A DNA stretch of 55,839 nucleotides, from assembly GCA_014825775.1 (NCBI GenBank), contig MVAQ01000141.1, positions 1 through 55,839 on the forward strand, in the 5' to 3' direction. The DNA is from Krasilnikovozyma curviuscula. Taxonomy: Eukaryota > Basidiomycota > Tremellomycetes > Cystofilobasidiales > Mrakiaceae. The notes beneath the pieces are model-generated. The model saw only the letters and a list, made by a program, of their open reading frames with translations, was not told the DNA's origin and ran no database searches. The position numbers were made by a program, and so were the translations under genes. Numbering within the stretch: the first letter of the stretch is position 1; every line of letters starts with the position of its first letter. Of this stretch, positions 12,801-24,270 are shown piece by piece.

Positions 12801-15800
12801 TCATGGGTTTCCAATGGTGACCTCCCCCTCCACAGAAGGGTTGGGCCCGGTATCACAACTTGTGATTGAGACCCAAGTCTCCCCGCCAATTTGCCAGGGC
12901 TCCCTAGGATCGTGTTTGACTCTGAGCATAACGCCTAGCTCGGATATCAGACCGTCGAAAGTGGCTTCGTTCCTCAAATTTGTAGAACGAGAAGCACGCA
13001 AGACTCTGGTCAAGTAGGACTGCTCTGATTTTGGCTTACTGGTGATGAGAGAGGGTAAGGTGCCTTTCGGTGGCGATTTCTCCATTTGCATTCGAGAGAG
13101 AAGGACAGTCTGCCACCACACTTTGGACGCGTTGCTCACTTCGTTCGTTGACCTCTCTACCCGAGTAAGCTTGGCCGATATTTCTTGGAGTCGTGTGTTG
13201 TTGAACGGTAGCTCTGTGACGTCCAGTGTTTTTTCCTTGGATGACAAGAGAAGAAGAGCCTTCTTGATCTGCCAATGAGCAACCAGGTCGCTGTATCTTC
13301 TCAACGGACTAGTCACTCTGACATATCCACCTTCTTCAGCCATAACACCCATCATCCACTGATCCGAGGGAGACAATGAGATGGTACTCGGTCGTAGCCA
13401 GATTCCATTGGATGTTGCTGCCCAGCTGGGTACCTGACCAGACACTGGATCTCGCATCTCCATGACGTTAGAAACAGCAGCACTCGTCGGTGCGACTGGT
13501 GGTTCCATTGAGCGATACAACATGGGAATACCATGTGTCGAACAGAAGTTTCCTGCTATTCGACCGGCCAAAATCATGAGCTCAGAGACAATATGTTGAG
13601 CTGGAGTCGGTGGTGAGCTGTCGATATCTTTATCCTCGGGAATTGGTACTGAGTAGTTGATTCGGGGAAAGCCTGAGAAGAACATAGGTTGTTGTGATAC
13701 AGGAATGGGTCTGAAAACTTCGGCATTGGCTACTGGGTCAGATTGTTGGCCGTCTATATCAAGGGTGGCACTGGGGCTGTTCCAACTAAAGCCTCCATTC
13801 TGATACCTGAGTTGTGAAAGGAGCTGAACCACGCTTCTGAGACCAGAGAGAGGTCCGGCGTGATGTTTGGGGATCGTTTGTCTGGTGTCATCGATTACAG
13901 GAGAGCCAGCGAAAGATGATTGGAATGGGTGATGTGATGAACGGGGTGTTGCTCCCAGCAGGGCATTAACATCATCGTAAGTAACTTTTTGGATGTTCCT
14001 GACATAGCCAGCTCGGATTCGAGATTCAATTAATAGTCCCGAATCGATGTCGATCTTGGCACTGAAAGAGAGTGTTTGTTGACGCCCTCCAGGACCAGTC
14101 TTCCCATCCAAGGAGAACCTGTCAGTCGTTAATTGCTTGGGAAGAAGAGGGAGAGTGGCCTCAGGAAGATACAGTGTTGAGGCTCTGTTTTCTGCAATAG
14201 CACTTATGGTGTGGTTGTGTCGAAGGTAGGTTGTAGGGTCGGCGATGTGAGTGTGAACCCAAACCGACCGATGCTCTTCACCAGAGGGAAGAGTATTGAC
14301 CTGAGGTGGTTCAATCGAGACACCGTCATCAAGTTCCTGAGCAGTCGGATCATCGATGACATAAACTGGGAGGTCACCGAAGTCATGCCTGATCTCCTCC
14401 AATTCGTCGACGGCGAAAGCTTCATCTCCTGCTTCCATCGCCAACGCTTTCTCGGCCAGTCGATCCATCGTTGCTTCCTCTTCGCGGCTCACATCAAGAG
14501 AAAGCTCTGAACCAAGAGGTGCAACGTTCTCCCACGGTTTGAGGACACCTATCTCCTTCAAGAAGGAGGATACGGCAGAACGATCGATGACATCCCCGTG
14601 AAGTCCAACTCGTTTGATAATGCTGGGCAGGACTGACGCATACGGTGATGGCTGAAGAGATCGGTCTTTGAGTGCTGATTGGATGTAAGAGATGATGGTT
14701 CGATCTTCTTCTGAGAAAGTGATGCCGATAGGTGGTGTTGGTGTAGGTTTGGCTGGGATCAGCGGTGAGGTTGAATCCGAACCTTTTCTAACTTCTCGCG
14801 AGTGCTGGATCAAAATCTTGGCTTTCTCTACGAAAGCGTCAATATGATGGCTTCTGTGGTCTTGAGTGATAACCCATTCGTTGACTGCTTCAAGAATATC
14901 TACCTCCTTCCTCGGTCGCAATCGCCATTGCCTGAGACCGCTCATATTTCTTCGAGATGCGATGAACCAAGTTGGACGTTCCATCATGTATTTGTGGACA
15001 GCATACTCTCCAACTTGAGCATACCGGTTCACTAGAGCTACTTTTGTGAGAGGTTCAGAGTCGAAGTCGGCGGGAAGACCAGCTGCGTCGCCAGCCATTA
15101 GAGCGCCTTTCCTGTAATTACAAAGTGAGATGAGTAACAACATACCGTACCAGACGGAAATTACGTCTTACTGATGCGTTGAGTTTTCGAGATTGGATAA
15201 AGTCATGTCCTGCTGGGTATAGAAAGGTGTTTCCATCACGTCTCTCAGCTCGTCTCTGCCAACACCAAACATCATTTAAAAAAGTGCCTCGCCCTGTAAG
15301 GAGAGAAAACAACACGTACGGCAGGAAGCCAAATCTCTCCCTTTCCAGGTCCAAAGTCAGTGACTTTTCTTCGTCTCCATCTTCAGCCGCCTCTTCCTCC
15401 AGACAAAGGGCCTTAGCTTCTGCCTTTGCCTGCTTTTCCTGCTTCGTCCTCTCGATCTCGCTCCACTCCCAAACATTGTTAGTATTGATCCAAACCTCCC
15501 CCGTAATTCCTTCATCCTCTGCCTTCTTCATGAATGCGCCGTAAGCAGCATCCAACCTCAGAGAAAGGCCGTCTCCAGCTACCCTCTCAACCATCTTCTC
15601 CAACCGCCGGAGATGCGTAATACAGTGACCTCGAGCACGAGCTTCATGTGCATCGACTGGTAAGTCTCCAGGTCCGACTTGGCCAGCAAGATCTTCGGGA
15701 ATGTAAGATGGGATAATGAAGGAGCATGAAGTTGAATAAGGATACCAGACGTGACCATTGAGAGACAGAATTCGTAGTCTGAGTGTCGACGCTGAGACCA

Positions 15801-16697
15801 CTACATCCAGAACAATACCGAAGATGACACCGAGAGACCTAACGAGAATTGATGAAGGCGTTAGGAACTCCCAACTGCGCAAGGCAAAACACAAAACAGT
15901 GCTTACTTTCGGACTTCTACTATACTTCCGATAGGGAACAAACTCTCGTCGTGAGATTCACCACCAGCTATTGTTCCCTCCAGCTCGTCAAACAACACGA
16001 GCTCATTCATAGCGTGTTCCGACTCTTCACCGCCAGGACCCCCTTCACCTTGGATGAACGCCTTCTGCTCCGCCGTGAAGATGGACCCACTCCTTCGACC
16101 AGGTATTGCAGTGGCAGCATCCTCGTTCTCCTCTTCGATACTCGGCGTTCCTCTCGCAGCGCTGGACGAGTTAAAGAAGCGCCGATCGAGGATGCTCAGT
16201 TCCCGCGGCGTGAACGGCAGGCTGGTTGAACTCGAGTTGTACGCAGCGTTTCCTAGCAGCTTAAGGTCTGATAGACTGAGGTTATTGCGATACTGTTGAT
16301 TAAACTGCTCCTGGTTGTATGCATAGAGCAGGCCCGGGGCTGAAATGGCTTCGTTGGGAGCTGGTGGAAGCCTGTTTTTGGGAGACCGTTTCTTCACATG
16401 CCTTCGTCCCAGAGAGATCAGGCTGAAAGCAAGATCTTCATTCTGGATATTCTTCGGGTTGTACATGTTGACTACTGAAGGCAGGAGAGGGCTGAAGTCT
16501 GGTGGGCTGATGGGTTGGTTTTGACTTTCGAGTGGTGAGAATAAAACTCGTCCATGGCTGTCATAGCCTGGCTGGTTGGTTCTGATCGGCTTAGATATAC
16601 TATCATTAGGTTGGACGAGCACTGGGTTGATCCTGGGGGTGTAAAGCTTTTTGAGCGTAGGTATAGCAGCTTTCGCTGAAGCTGGACCCCTTGTCAT
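12801..16697 (-). CDS. DSS1: Mitochondrial 3'-5' exoribonuclease, RNB family (DSS1/cyt-4-like)
   Basis: RNase II-type enzyme, by family the exonuclease of the mitochondrial degradosome with the Suv3 helicase. Exons (- strand): 15907-16697, 15320-15838, 15172-15255, 12801-15111, giving 1234 residues. The 64-nt intron 15256-15319 is needed to keep phase. The catalytic signature VYVIDDPTAQELDDGVS keeps the metal-binding acidic residues; the E-L-D-D form in place of D-L/I-D-D is usual for the mitochondrial class. The RNB core continues through HTHIADPTTYL and the TSPLRRYSDLVAHWQ motif. The N-terminal ~500 residues are poorly conserved, as expected. The start MTRGPASAK is basic and could be a targeting peptide, but an upstream frame with a stronger leader-like sequence overlaps it (see findings), so the start is uncertain. 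Confidence 0.88.
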
Positions 16698-17152
16698 TTC
16701 CTTCGATGATCAACCGAGTCGACACCAGCCAGCTGGAGATTGCTGCAGAGATATCTTCTCCGTCCAAATAGCAACTTGCTCTTGGTTGATATTTTGATCC
16801 TGGGTTTGACTGCTACAAGAAGACTTTCGAAAGCCCTAGCTTGCGGAAAAAATGTGAAGGGCCGAAAAAAAACTAGAATCATGTTTCCATTCAAAGACAA
16901 AAAGAATGTTATTCAAGACAGGGTCTCAAAACTCTTTTGGGGTTGAATCTCCAGTCGAAGCTGGTCGGTGCGACTTCTTGCATCCAACACCGCCACTAAT
17001 CCCGTTAAAGAGGTCTGCTCGAAGCCTGTCCTCCTCACCATCTTCAAGCGGTCGAAACTGAAAGGGTTCTATCGAGGGTTGTGGTGCGTAAAGTACTGCA
17101 GGTGACGGAACAAAAACGAAATCAGTGATGAATTGGGGAATGTCCGATCACC
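16698..17152. other. Intergenic between the DSS1-like and AKTIP-like genes
   Basis: About 450 bp upstream of the exoribonuclease gene and downstream of the AKTIP-like gene, both on the minus strand. It holds a 68-codon minus-strand open frame (16694-16900) with leader-like character that overlaps the exoribonuclease start. Nothing else is recognised. Confidence 0.4.
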
Positions 17153-18017
17153 CTAACTTGTCATCAGCGGGCAGCATTCACCACTGGGACCTGAAACTAC
17201 TCGAACAACCTGGGAGACTTGGACCTTGTATTTAAGAATCTGGTTTATGTAGAGCCGGTGAGCCTCTGTATCTTGAATTTGAGAATGATCTCGAGGGAGC
17301 TTGTCGAGGTGTCTATCAATGATCTCATCACAGCTTAGCTTCCAGGGGAGGTGAAGAGTAAGAGGACTTCGTATGTACATACTCCTTCTTGAAAGCGTTC
17401 TTGAATCTGTGAAGAGTCATTACAACTCTTTCGCCATCTCCCAAGCCTGAAGCTACCCCTAATTTCGTTCTGCTTCCTACCAACCCTGCTTCAGCTGCAT
17501 CAGCATCACCTTCTTTCAGTAACACAAATCTTCTCTCCTTATGGTTGATAAGTGGGTGAACTGGTAGTGGGCTGGGAAGGGGCAAATGGATTTCGACTGG
17601 ATCAAAGGGAAACTTCACAGGAAAGTGTAGATGAAAACGGAGTACAAGCCCCTTGTAGATTCCCGAATGAATCCAGATAATTCCGTGCCATATAAGGGGG
17701 TCTACACGCGATGGAATGATGTACATTCCTAGAGGACAGTGGTTTGGTGAAAACAGCAACCCACTACTCCGTGTTAGAGATTGTAGTGTCAGAACGAAAA
17801 CAACCGCAAATGTCAGCTTCAGAAGTAAGTAGAGAAGCACCATCTAGTAGCTTTACTATTCCATTTTAAGTCTCAAAGTGAGCATCTGCATCCTAATGTC
17901 GTTACTGAGAGCCTTCTCCTGTACTGCTCCTCCTTGCTTGCTAACGGTTTGTTGGCCAGAGAAGACAGGACCTGATGTTGCTCTGGGAGGTCGATGAGGA
18001 GCTGGCTGTGTTGACAT
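17153..18017 (-). CDS. AKTIP/FTS-like ubiquitin-conjugating enzyme variant (UEV) protein
   Basis: Exons (- strand): 17857-18017, 17383-17763, 17153-17333, in phase, 240 residues. After a Pro/Ser/Gln-rich N-terminus comes a UBC-fold domain: TLRLKMEYGLLFS, CPLGMYIIPS, then WHGIIWIHSGIYKG and LRFHLHFPVKFPFDPVEI, with HPLINHKERRFVL where an active E2 would carry its catalytic Cys. No Cys lies there, so it should be an inactive variant. The pattern fits AKTIP (FTS in animals), which binds Hook and FHIP and links early endosomes to dynein. The family call rests on recognised pattern only. The first intron (GTAAAG donor) and a second one ending ...CTAAG| are inferred from phase. Other UEV families remain possible. 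Confidence 0.65.
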
Positions 18018-18512
18018 TTCCAGAGGTATGGCCTTGCAATTCTTGTTATTTTTGATAAAAACTGTTGAGCTGAAGGTTGGGAGGACCGTGCTGAGCCACT
18101 GTCTCTTTCTCGCTCTTATATTCAGGTGCCATGTTATACAGCCCCCTAATCCTCACAAAGTGACCTTGACGTCCCTTTGGATGGTTACATAAATCTGGTT
18201 AAATCACATTGGACAACAAAAGTTGAGCCCTTTGGGCTGTAAACCTTTATGAACCAAAACAACGATTACTTTGAGAACGGAGATTGCTCTGGCGCTCAGT
18301 AAATGGCAATAGAAGGCCAATTTTCAGTCTCCTATTTTATTACAAGTATCTGATATTATTGAGTCTTCCCTCTCCCTGGGGTGTTTCTGTAGCGACGAAA
18401 ATAAATTAGCTTTGATACCAGAACGGCGAACGGCCAACTATTTTGATTGTGACGTTAAAACGGGGGAAGAACAGATCGCCCACCGACCACCACATTGTAC
18501 TCTTCATACAGC
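18018..18512. promoter_or_regulatory. Divergent intergenic region between AKTIP-like and HAD genes
   Basis: Nearly 500 bp between two start codons facing away from each other, so it should contain both promoters. No open frame or RNA gene is recognised, and no clear TATA box stands out. Confidence 0.4.
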
Positions 18513-19648
18513 ATGTCAAAATCTCTCAAAGACTACAAAGCTATCATCTTCGACTGCTATGGTACAATCATCGCATGTTCTCTTCTCCCTCTTCCAGCTT
18601 CGACCTTACTAACTTCATTGGCCCTCATTCAGGACTGGGAAGCTGGTATGGCTTCTTTCTTTGAGCCAGTAAGAGCTCGTATCCCATCGAGACCAAGCAT
18701 TGAGGAAATGTTTACGGTCTTTGGAGAAGCGGAGGGAAAAGTACAAGAGGGCCATCCCGGTATGGGATATCGAGAAGTGTGAGTTTGAGCCCCTCCTTCC
18801 GTGCTGTGAACTAAATCTGAATCAATTCAAACTCTTATGTCTGACAAAATCAGTTTATCTGGGTCGTTCCTGGAGATGTGCCATCGTTTTGGTGTGAGAT
18901 GCTCGAATGGTGCGTCGCCACGACTTCATCATTCAGCCTCCTCAATCAACCAAATGCTAACCTGAATCGCTCCAATAACAGTGGAGAGCACTGCCTTTGG
19001 AGATGGTATTCCGACATGGGAACCGTACGAGGATTCGATCGAGGCACTGCGAAAGCTCAGCGTCGAACATGGTATCAAACTCACCGTTTTAAGTAACGTA
19101 GACAATGATTCGTTTGCAGAGTGAGTCCATTCCTCTACATGACCGAAAATTATTGACGGTTCTTTGTTGTTTAGGACGAGGAAAATGTTAGAAAAAGGAT
19201 GGACATTCGATGAGGTGTCCACGGCGCAGGATAGTGAGCCCTCTTCTTTGACTTTCGAAATCGCCTTCTAATCAATCTATTTCGTGAATTAGTCGGATCA
19301 TACAAGCCCGATCTGCGCAACTTTCACTGCGCGCTCAAGAAACTGAAAGACAACCACAACATCGAAAAGGAGCACGTTCTCTCTGTCGCTGTTTCCCTGA
19401 AGCACGATACAAAACCGTAAGTTTATGATAATCTGTTCGATGAGGAAGAAGAAGAAGTGCTGAAACGCCGATGGCCTGTGTCTTCAAGAGCGAACACTCT
19501 CAGTATGTCCAGCGTCTGGATCAACAGGAGCGGCGCGACGATGGGTGTCATAGATCCTCAAGGAGGTGTTCCAGACTGGACATTTGACACATTGAGATCA
19601 TTTGAAGAAGCTGTGGCCAATGCTCAAAGCTCGAGGAGAGATATTTGA
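18513..19648 (+). CDS. HAD superfamily hydrolase, 2-haloacid dehalogenase type
   Basis: Exons: 18513-18572, 18633-18778, 18854-18909, 18982-19120, 19175-19233, 19293-19416, 19489-19648, giving 247 residues. Haloacid dehalogenase fold: motif [14 protein letters not shown] (nucleophile Asp14), motif II LSNVDND, Lys in SYKPD, and a C-terminal HD..PAN...SSVWINR block typical of L-2-haloacid dehalogenase type II proteins. The true substrate in fungi is unknown. Motif I is rebuilt only if a 60-nt GC-AG intron (18573-18632) is removed. That intron has no in-frame stop, so a 20-residue longer form is possible. The start is the Met at 18513; an upstream in-frame Met at 18495 exists. Its 3' end lies 72 bp from the convergent aminopeptidase stop. 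Confidence 0.88.
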
Positions 19649-19720
19649 TTTGAGATAAAATACATGTAGCTATGCTTGTATCTTGAGATTTCCTTCTCAC
19701 TTCAACCATGTAAGGAAACT

Positions 19721-21741
19721 TCAACCGTCAATGTTAAGCTCCTGATCAACATTCCCGAAGCTCTCCAAAAATGTTTTGAAGAGCTTGATGCTGTTTGGCA
19801 GAAGGTAAGATCAGCATCTTTGACAGCAGAGGATAAAGCAGGCTAAAATGCCCTTGAGACTGACTATTCTGGTACATCATAAGTACCTGCTGTTTCTCTG
19901 ATACTGTGCATCGACAGTTGAGGCAAACCGACGTCAACAGCTCGAAGGTTCGTGCTGAGATGTGGTCCGACCTAGAAGGAACATATTACAGTCAGAAAAA
20001 AAGACGGCTTAACTGCCAGTAGGGTAAGGTATACTCACCGTAGAACCACAAGCAGAGTCATTTCGAACCTGTTTAGAAACAGATGTCAGAATGCACACAA
20101 GAAGAGCGGCGGAAATGAAACCGGACCTCAAATTCTTGCAGAGCAACACCCGCAATCTTGGCAATCCGACGAAGGAGGAAGGAGGTTTGAGAATTTGAGG
20201 TGTATTTTTGCGTAGCATTGGTTTTTAGAACAACACCCTGAGAAAAGCAAAAAAAAAAAAATACGTTTATCGAACAGCGCAACATGCGGACGAGGGACCA
20301 GGTGTGACACGTCTACGTACGTGGTTAAGGAGCGGTCGATGGAGCTCCTGGTGCTTGTTCTCATAGTTAGGATGCAGACCATGACCCATGTCCGCACTCA
20401 AACAGAAGGACTTGGAGAGAACCTCCTCGACGGCAGGTGATGGTGATAGGGACAAGGACGACGCTCCGATACCAGCAGCTGTCAATCGCGCAACGAGAGC
20501 TGGCAGAAGGTTCGACTCAGCTCCGTGGTTTGAAACGGACCCAACTTCCTCGTGGTCGAACAGGAAGATTGCTCGTGCCGAGGTGGAGTTGATGTTGGAA
20601 GCTGACGGTGAGACGACGCTTTCGCAGAGTGCCTGGACGGCGCAGAATGACGAGAGCTGGTTGTCAAGTCTTGGCCCAAAAATGAGTTCACTGTTTAAGC
20701 CTCCGAGAGTGGCAGGTTGAGTGTCGAAGAGAGTGCTGTGATGGGAACAGGTTGCTGTGAGAAGGGCCGACCCAAGTCTAAGACCGTGAAGTGCACTCAC
20801 AGCTCGAAATCGTATATTTCGTCCACTCCACAGCCCAGTTCAGAGGCGAGAACATTCAACAATTCAGGATGATGCTTTGACTTCATGTCTGGTGAACCAA
20901 CAGCGCTCTCCTTCTCAGAGACGATCTGCTGGTTTCCAGTCAAGATATTACTGACAAGTCCCAGCACAGGGTAGAGCTCCGTCTCCTTGTTGAACGAGAA
21001 TGCTGCTCGATCATTCGCTGACGTCAGGTGGATCGCCAGATTCGGGATCCTCAGCACTGGTTTCTCGATCTTCACTAACTTGGCCTGGAAGCCGTTCGGA
21101 GTCTCGATGATGACTCGTCCAGCGAGAGAGAGATCCCGATCGAACCATGTGTGCCAGAGTCCTCCTCCATACGTTTCACAAGCTAGTTGAATCCAGTCAC
21201 CTTTGACCTTCTTGGAGACGGGGCGGACCTTCAGGACGGGTGAATCGACATGAGTTGCAATGACGGCTACACCTGGAGAGACTGGTCGTCAGATTTACAC
21301 TTCTGTTGTAGGATAATGCTGATAGACCTGCCGTTTCCACTCTTAAAGTCTGTTGGCAAACTGAAGGCAACAAGAGCAGATCCATTCCTAGTAAAGAAGT
21401 AGTTTCCCCCTGGCTTCAGGATATGAGTCCAGCTATCTTTCTCAGATATCTTAACCTGAGTGTATCAGATATTGAGAAACGGAAAGGTCAATTCAACGTT
21501 GAGCAAGCAGTGAGCCAAAAGGGACCTACAAAACCTGCAGCTTCGAGCAATTTTGACGAGGTATGGACGCAGTGAAATGGGGTAGGAGAAGCATCACTGT
21601 ACTTCAAGAAGTTAACGGCCTGCTTGGGAACAGAAGAAGTGCTTTGGACTGGTAGAAAGAAACCATGCGAAATTTGAACTCAGGAGACAACACACACACA
21701 GCAGAGAGGAGATAGGAATTACATAGAGCTGGAGTCATCAT
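19721..21741 (-). CDS. APE4: Aspartyl aminopeptidase, M18 family, copy A
   Basis: Dizinc metallopeptidase that removes N-terminal Asp/Glu; fungal members act in the cytosol and some enter the vacuole by selective autophagy. Exons (- strand): 21723-21741, 21530-21648, 21332-21455, 20801-21272, 20321-20735, 20127-20237, 20039-20068, 19865-19971, 19721-19790, giving 488 residues. Metal and active-site blocks: ATHVDSPVLKV, FDHEEVGS, and the HP motif in DMGHGLHPNY. RPVSKK, GGGLWHTWFDRDLS and the C-terminal CGSTVGP block are also present. The first exon is only 19 nt. The intron after exon 3 must use a GC donor to keep phase (21331 to 21273). It is a tandem paralogue of copy B and closely similar throughout. 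Confidence 0.92.
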
Positions 21742-21998
21742 TGAAAGAACTCAGGAAAGAATTTTAGGGTTTCAGAGTGACCGGTATAAAAATTGAAGAG
21801 TTAGGTGATGAGCGCTGGGAGCCACGCGAACTTCTGTTTCATGTGGGTATCTGTGTCCAGACTTGCAGCATTTTTTTAAGGAGCCAGCTGCAACAATTTC
21901 TGAGCAGTCTTCTAAAACCCCACTGCATCAATAATTTGGAGGTCTAAAAATGTCTACTTGTTCAAATTACCATCGTGGGTCGCCTCAACGATCCTCAA
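21742..21998. promoter_or_regulatory. Short spacer between tandem M18 genes
   Basis: 257 bp between the copy B stop and the copy A start. It must act as the copy A promoter and the copy B terminator. No element is obvious. Confidence 0.4.
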
Positions 21999-23997
21999 TC
22001 AAGCATCAATGTCGAGCTCCCGATCAACATCGCCGAACCTTTCGAGGAATGTCTTGAATAGTTTGATGCTGTAACAGCCAGCCAAAAAAAAAACAATCAG
22101 TACCAGCGCTTCCGCCGACCGATCAAAGAAAAACAATCATCACTCACTACTGAGGCACATCATATACCCCCGCCATCTCCCTGATACTATGCATGCTCAG
22201 TTCCGGGATTCCGACATCGACCGTTCTGATGTTCTTGCTCAAGCCCGGTCCCACGGTCGATCCACAGCTCATGTCGTTTCTCACCTCGTACTCCTGTAAG
22301 GGTACGCCTGCAAACTTGGCGATGCGGCGGATGAGGAACGTGGTCTGCGAGTTGGATGTGTATGACTGGGATGCGTTGGTTTTGATTGTCACCCCCTGTT
22401 GTAAGTTTTGTTAGGATTAGCGAAGCGAATAAATGGCAGAGAAAAGGAGGGCGCGCGTACGTGGTTGAGAAGAGGTTGGTGTAGTTCTTGATGGCCTTGA
22501 GGGTAATTCGGATGGAGTGCGTGCGTCATGTCCGCAGACAGTAGAAAGGATTTCGCGAGGACTTCCTCAACTGTTGGTGGTGGTGCTGAAGAGGAAGCAC
22601 CAATTCCAGCGGCTGTCAATCTATACGACAAATCAACAAGTGGAATCAGAGAAGACACACATCAAGGTCAAAGAGAGTGTGTATTGAACCCACCGAGAGA
22701 TCAGTGATGGCATCAAGTTCGAGTTGGCGCCGTGGTTTGACGTCGATCCAACCTCTTCATGGTCGAACAAGAAAATGGCTCGCGCGGACGTCGTGTTGAG
22801 GTTTGAAGTTGACGGAGAAGTGACGCTCTCACTCATCGCTTCGATGGCGCAGAAGGACGACATCTGATTGTCCATTCGAGGAGCAAAAATGAGTTCGTCA
22901 TTGAGCCCTCCGAGGCTGGCTGGTTGAGTGTCAAAGAGTGTACTAATAATGTTTAAAAAGGGGTTGGAGAGAGTTTGGGGGTGATGTCCGTCTTGGGAAA
23001 AACTTACAGTTCAAAATCATAAATGTCATCAACAGAACATGCAAGTTCAGTCGCTATCAGCGACAGAACCTCGGGAAGATGCTTTGACTTCATGTCGGGA
23101 GCACCAACTGCGCTCTCCTTCAAAGCTAAGGTAGGAGCAGAACCTTCTTTATTAAGGATGTTTCCGACTAGCCCAAGCACGGGATACATCTCCATCTCTT
23201 TATTGGGTGCGAACCCACCACCGCCGGTGGTCAAATGAATAGCAAGGTTGGGAATTCGAAGGATAGGTCTGTTGATTTTGATAAGCTTTGCTTGGAAGCC
23301 GTTAGGGGTGGAGACGATGACCCTGCCCGCGAGGGAGAGGTCCCGGTCGAACCATGTGTGCCAGAGTCCTCCGCCGTACGTCTCGCATGCGAGCTGGAGC
23401 CACTCGCCGGTGACTTTCTTCGAGACAGGTCTCACCTTGAGGACACAGCTATAGTGATTGGAGGGGGAGGATCAGTTCGATCTGTCTAAAGACTCGCGAC
23501 AAGAAGGAGTGGATGGCAAGCGAACCTGTCGAGGTGCGTCGCGATGAGGGAAACAGCTGCAATAAGAAAGAGGACACCTATTCAGAAACTGGACAGATAC
23601 TTTGCTTTTTTTTAGATGGGATAGATGGCTTACCATTCCCGCTCTTGTAGTCGGACGGTAACGAGAAAGCCACAATAGCGCTTCCATTTCTGGTGTAGTA
23701 GTAGTTCGAGCCAGCTTTCAAGAGCCCTGTCCAAGACTCTTTCTCTGATATTTTTATCTTATTTAAGCAGAGCGACCGACATTTCAGCCTTTGTTCAGTT
23801 GAAGGGAAAGGGCAGCCTGCCGCGAAGCGCATGAATCCGAGGGAGCAAGGAAGGAGACTCACAAAGCCGGCAGCTTCAAGCTTAGCAGCTGCTACTGAGA
23901 CAGCATGGAACGGAGTTGGAGAGGAATCTGAGAACTTCAGGAAGTTCAGCGCTGCTTTGTTGGACCCAGGAGCAGAGTCGACCTGGGAAGGAGCCAT
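21999..23997 (-). CDS. APE4: Aspartyl aminopeptidase, M18 family, copy B
   Basis: Exons (- strand): 23863-23997, 23634-23757, 23526-23556, 23008-23448, 22694-22942, 22461-22620, 22148-22395, 21999-22068, giving 485 residues. It has the same domain plan as copy A: ATHLDSCVLKV (Cys where copy A has Pro), GGGLWHTWFDRDLS, FDHEEVGSTSNHG, DMTHALHPNYP and the C-terminal CGSTVGPGLS, with SIREMAGVYDVPQ near the end. The final exon encodes KLFKTFLERFGDVD, matching the last exon of copy A. Compared with copy A it lacks three introns (one at the N-terminus, two within exon 7) and has two others. All likely metal ligands are kept in both copies, so neither looks like a pseudogene. Confidence 0.92.
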
Positions 23998-24270
23998 ACC
24001 TACAAGATTGAGAGGTCCTCTCAGCTTCTAGTTTTGAGTACGGTTGGAAGTAGAGATACTCACTGCTACTCTTCTGCTTTATCTGCATTTCTGTCTAGTA
24101 TATTGGAATCAGCGGCCCTTGGACGTTGAGTGTTGGAAGCCAATCTGTCGAGCAGTCTCTAGCGAAGGCATCCGCCAGCGGCCACATGGATCGACGACAC
24201 AAACCGGAAAGAAGGCCATCGACTAAAAATAAACAGGATTTTTTCTCTTTGCTGGATTTCTACATGATCC
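23998..24270. promoter_or_regulatory. Divergent promoter between M18 copy B and the NCL1-like gene
   Basis: 273 bp between opposed start codons. A short plus-strand frame opens at 24194 (MDRRHKPERRPSTKNK) but stops after about 30 codons with no donor that leads in phase to the next exon. I treat it as leader sequence. Confidence 0.4.
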
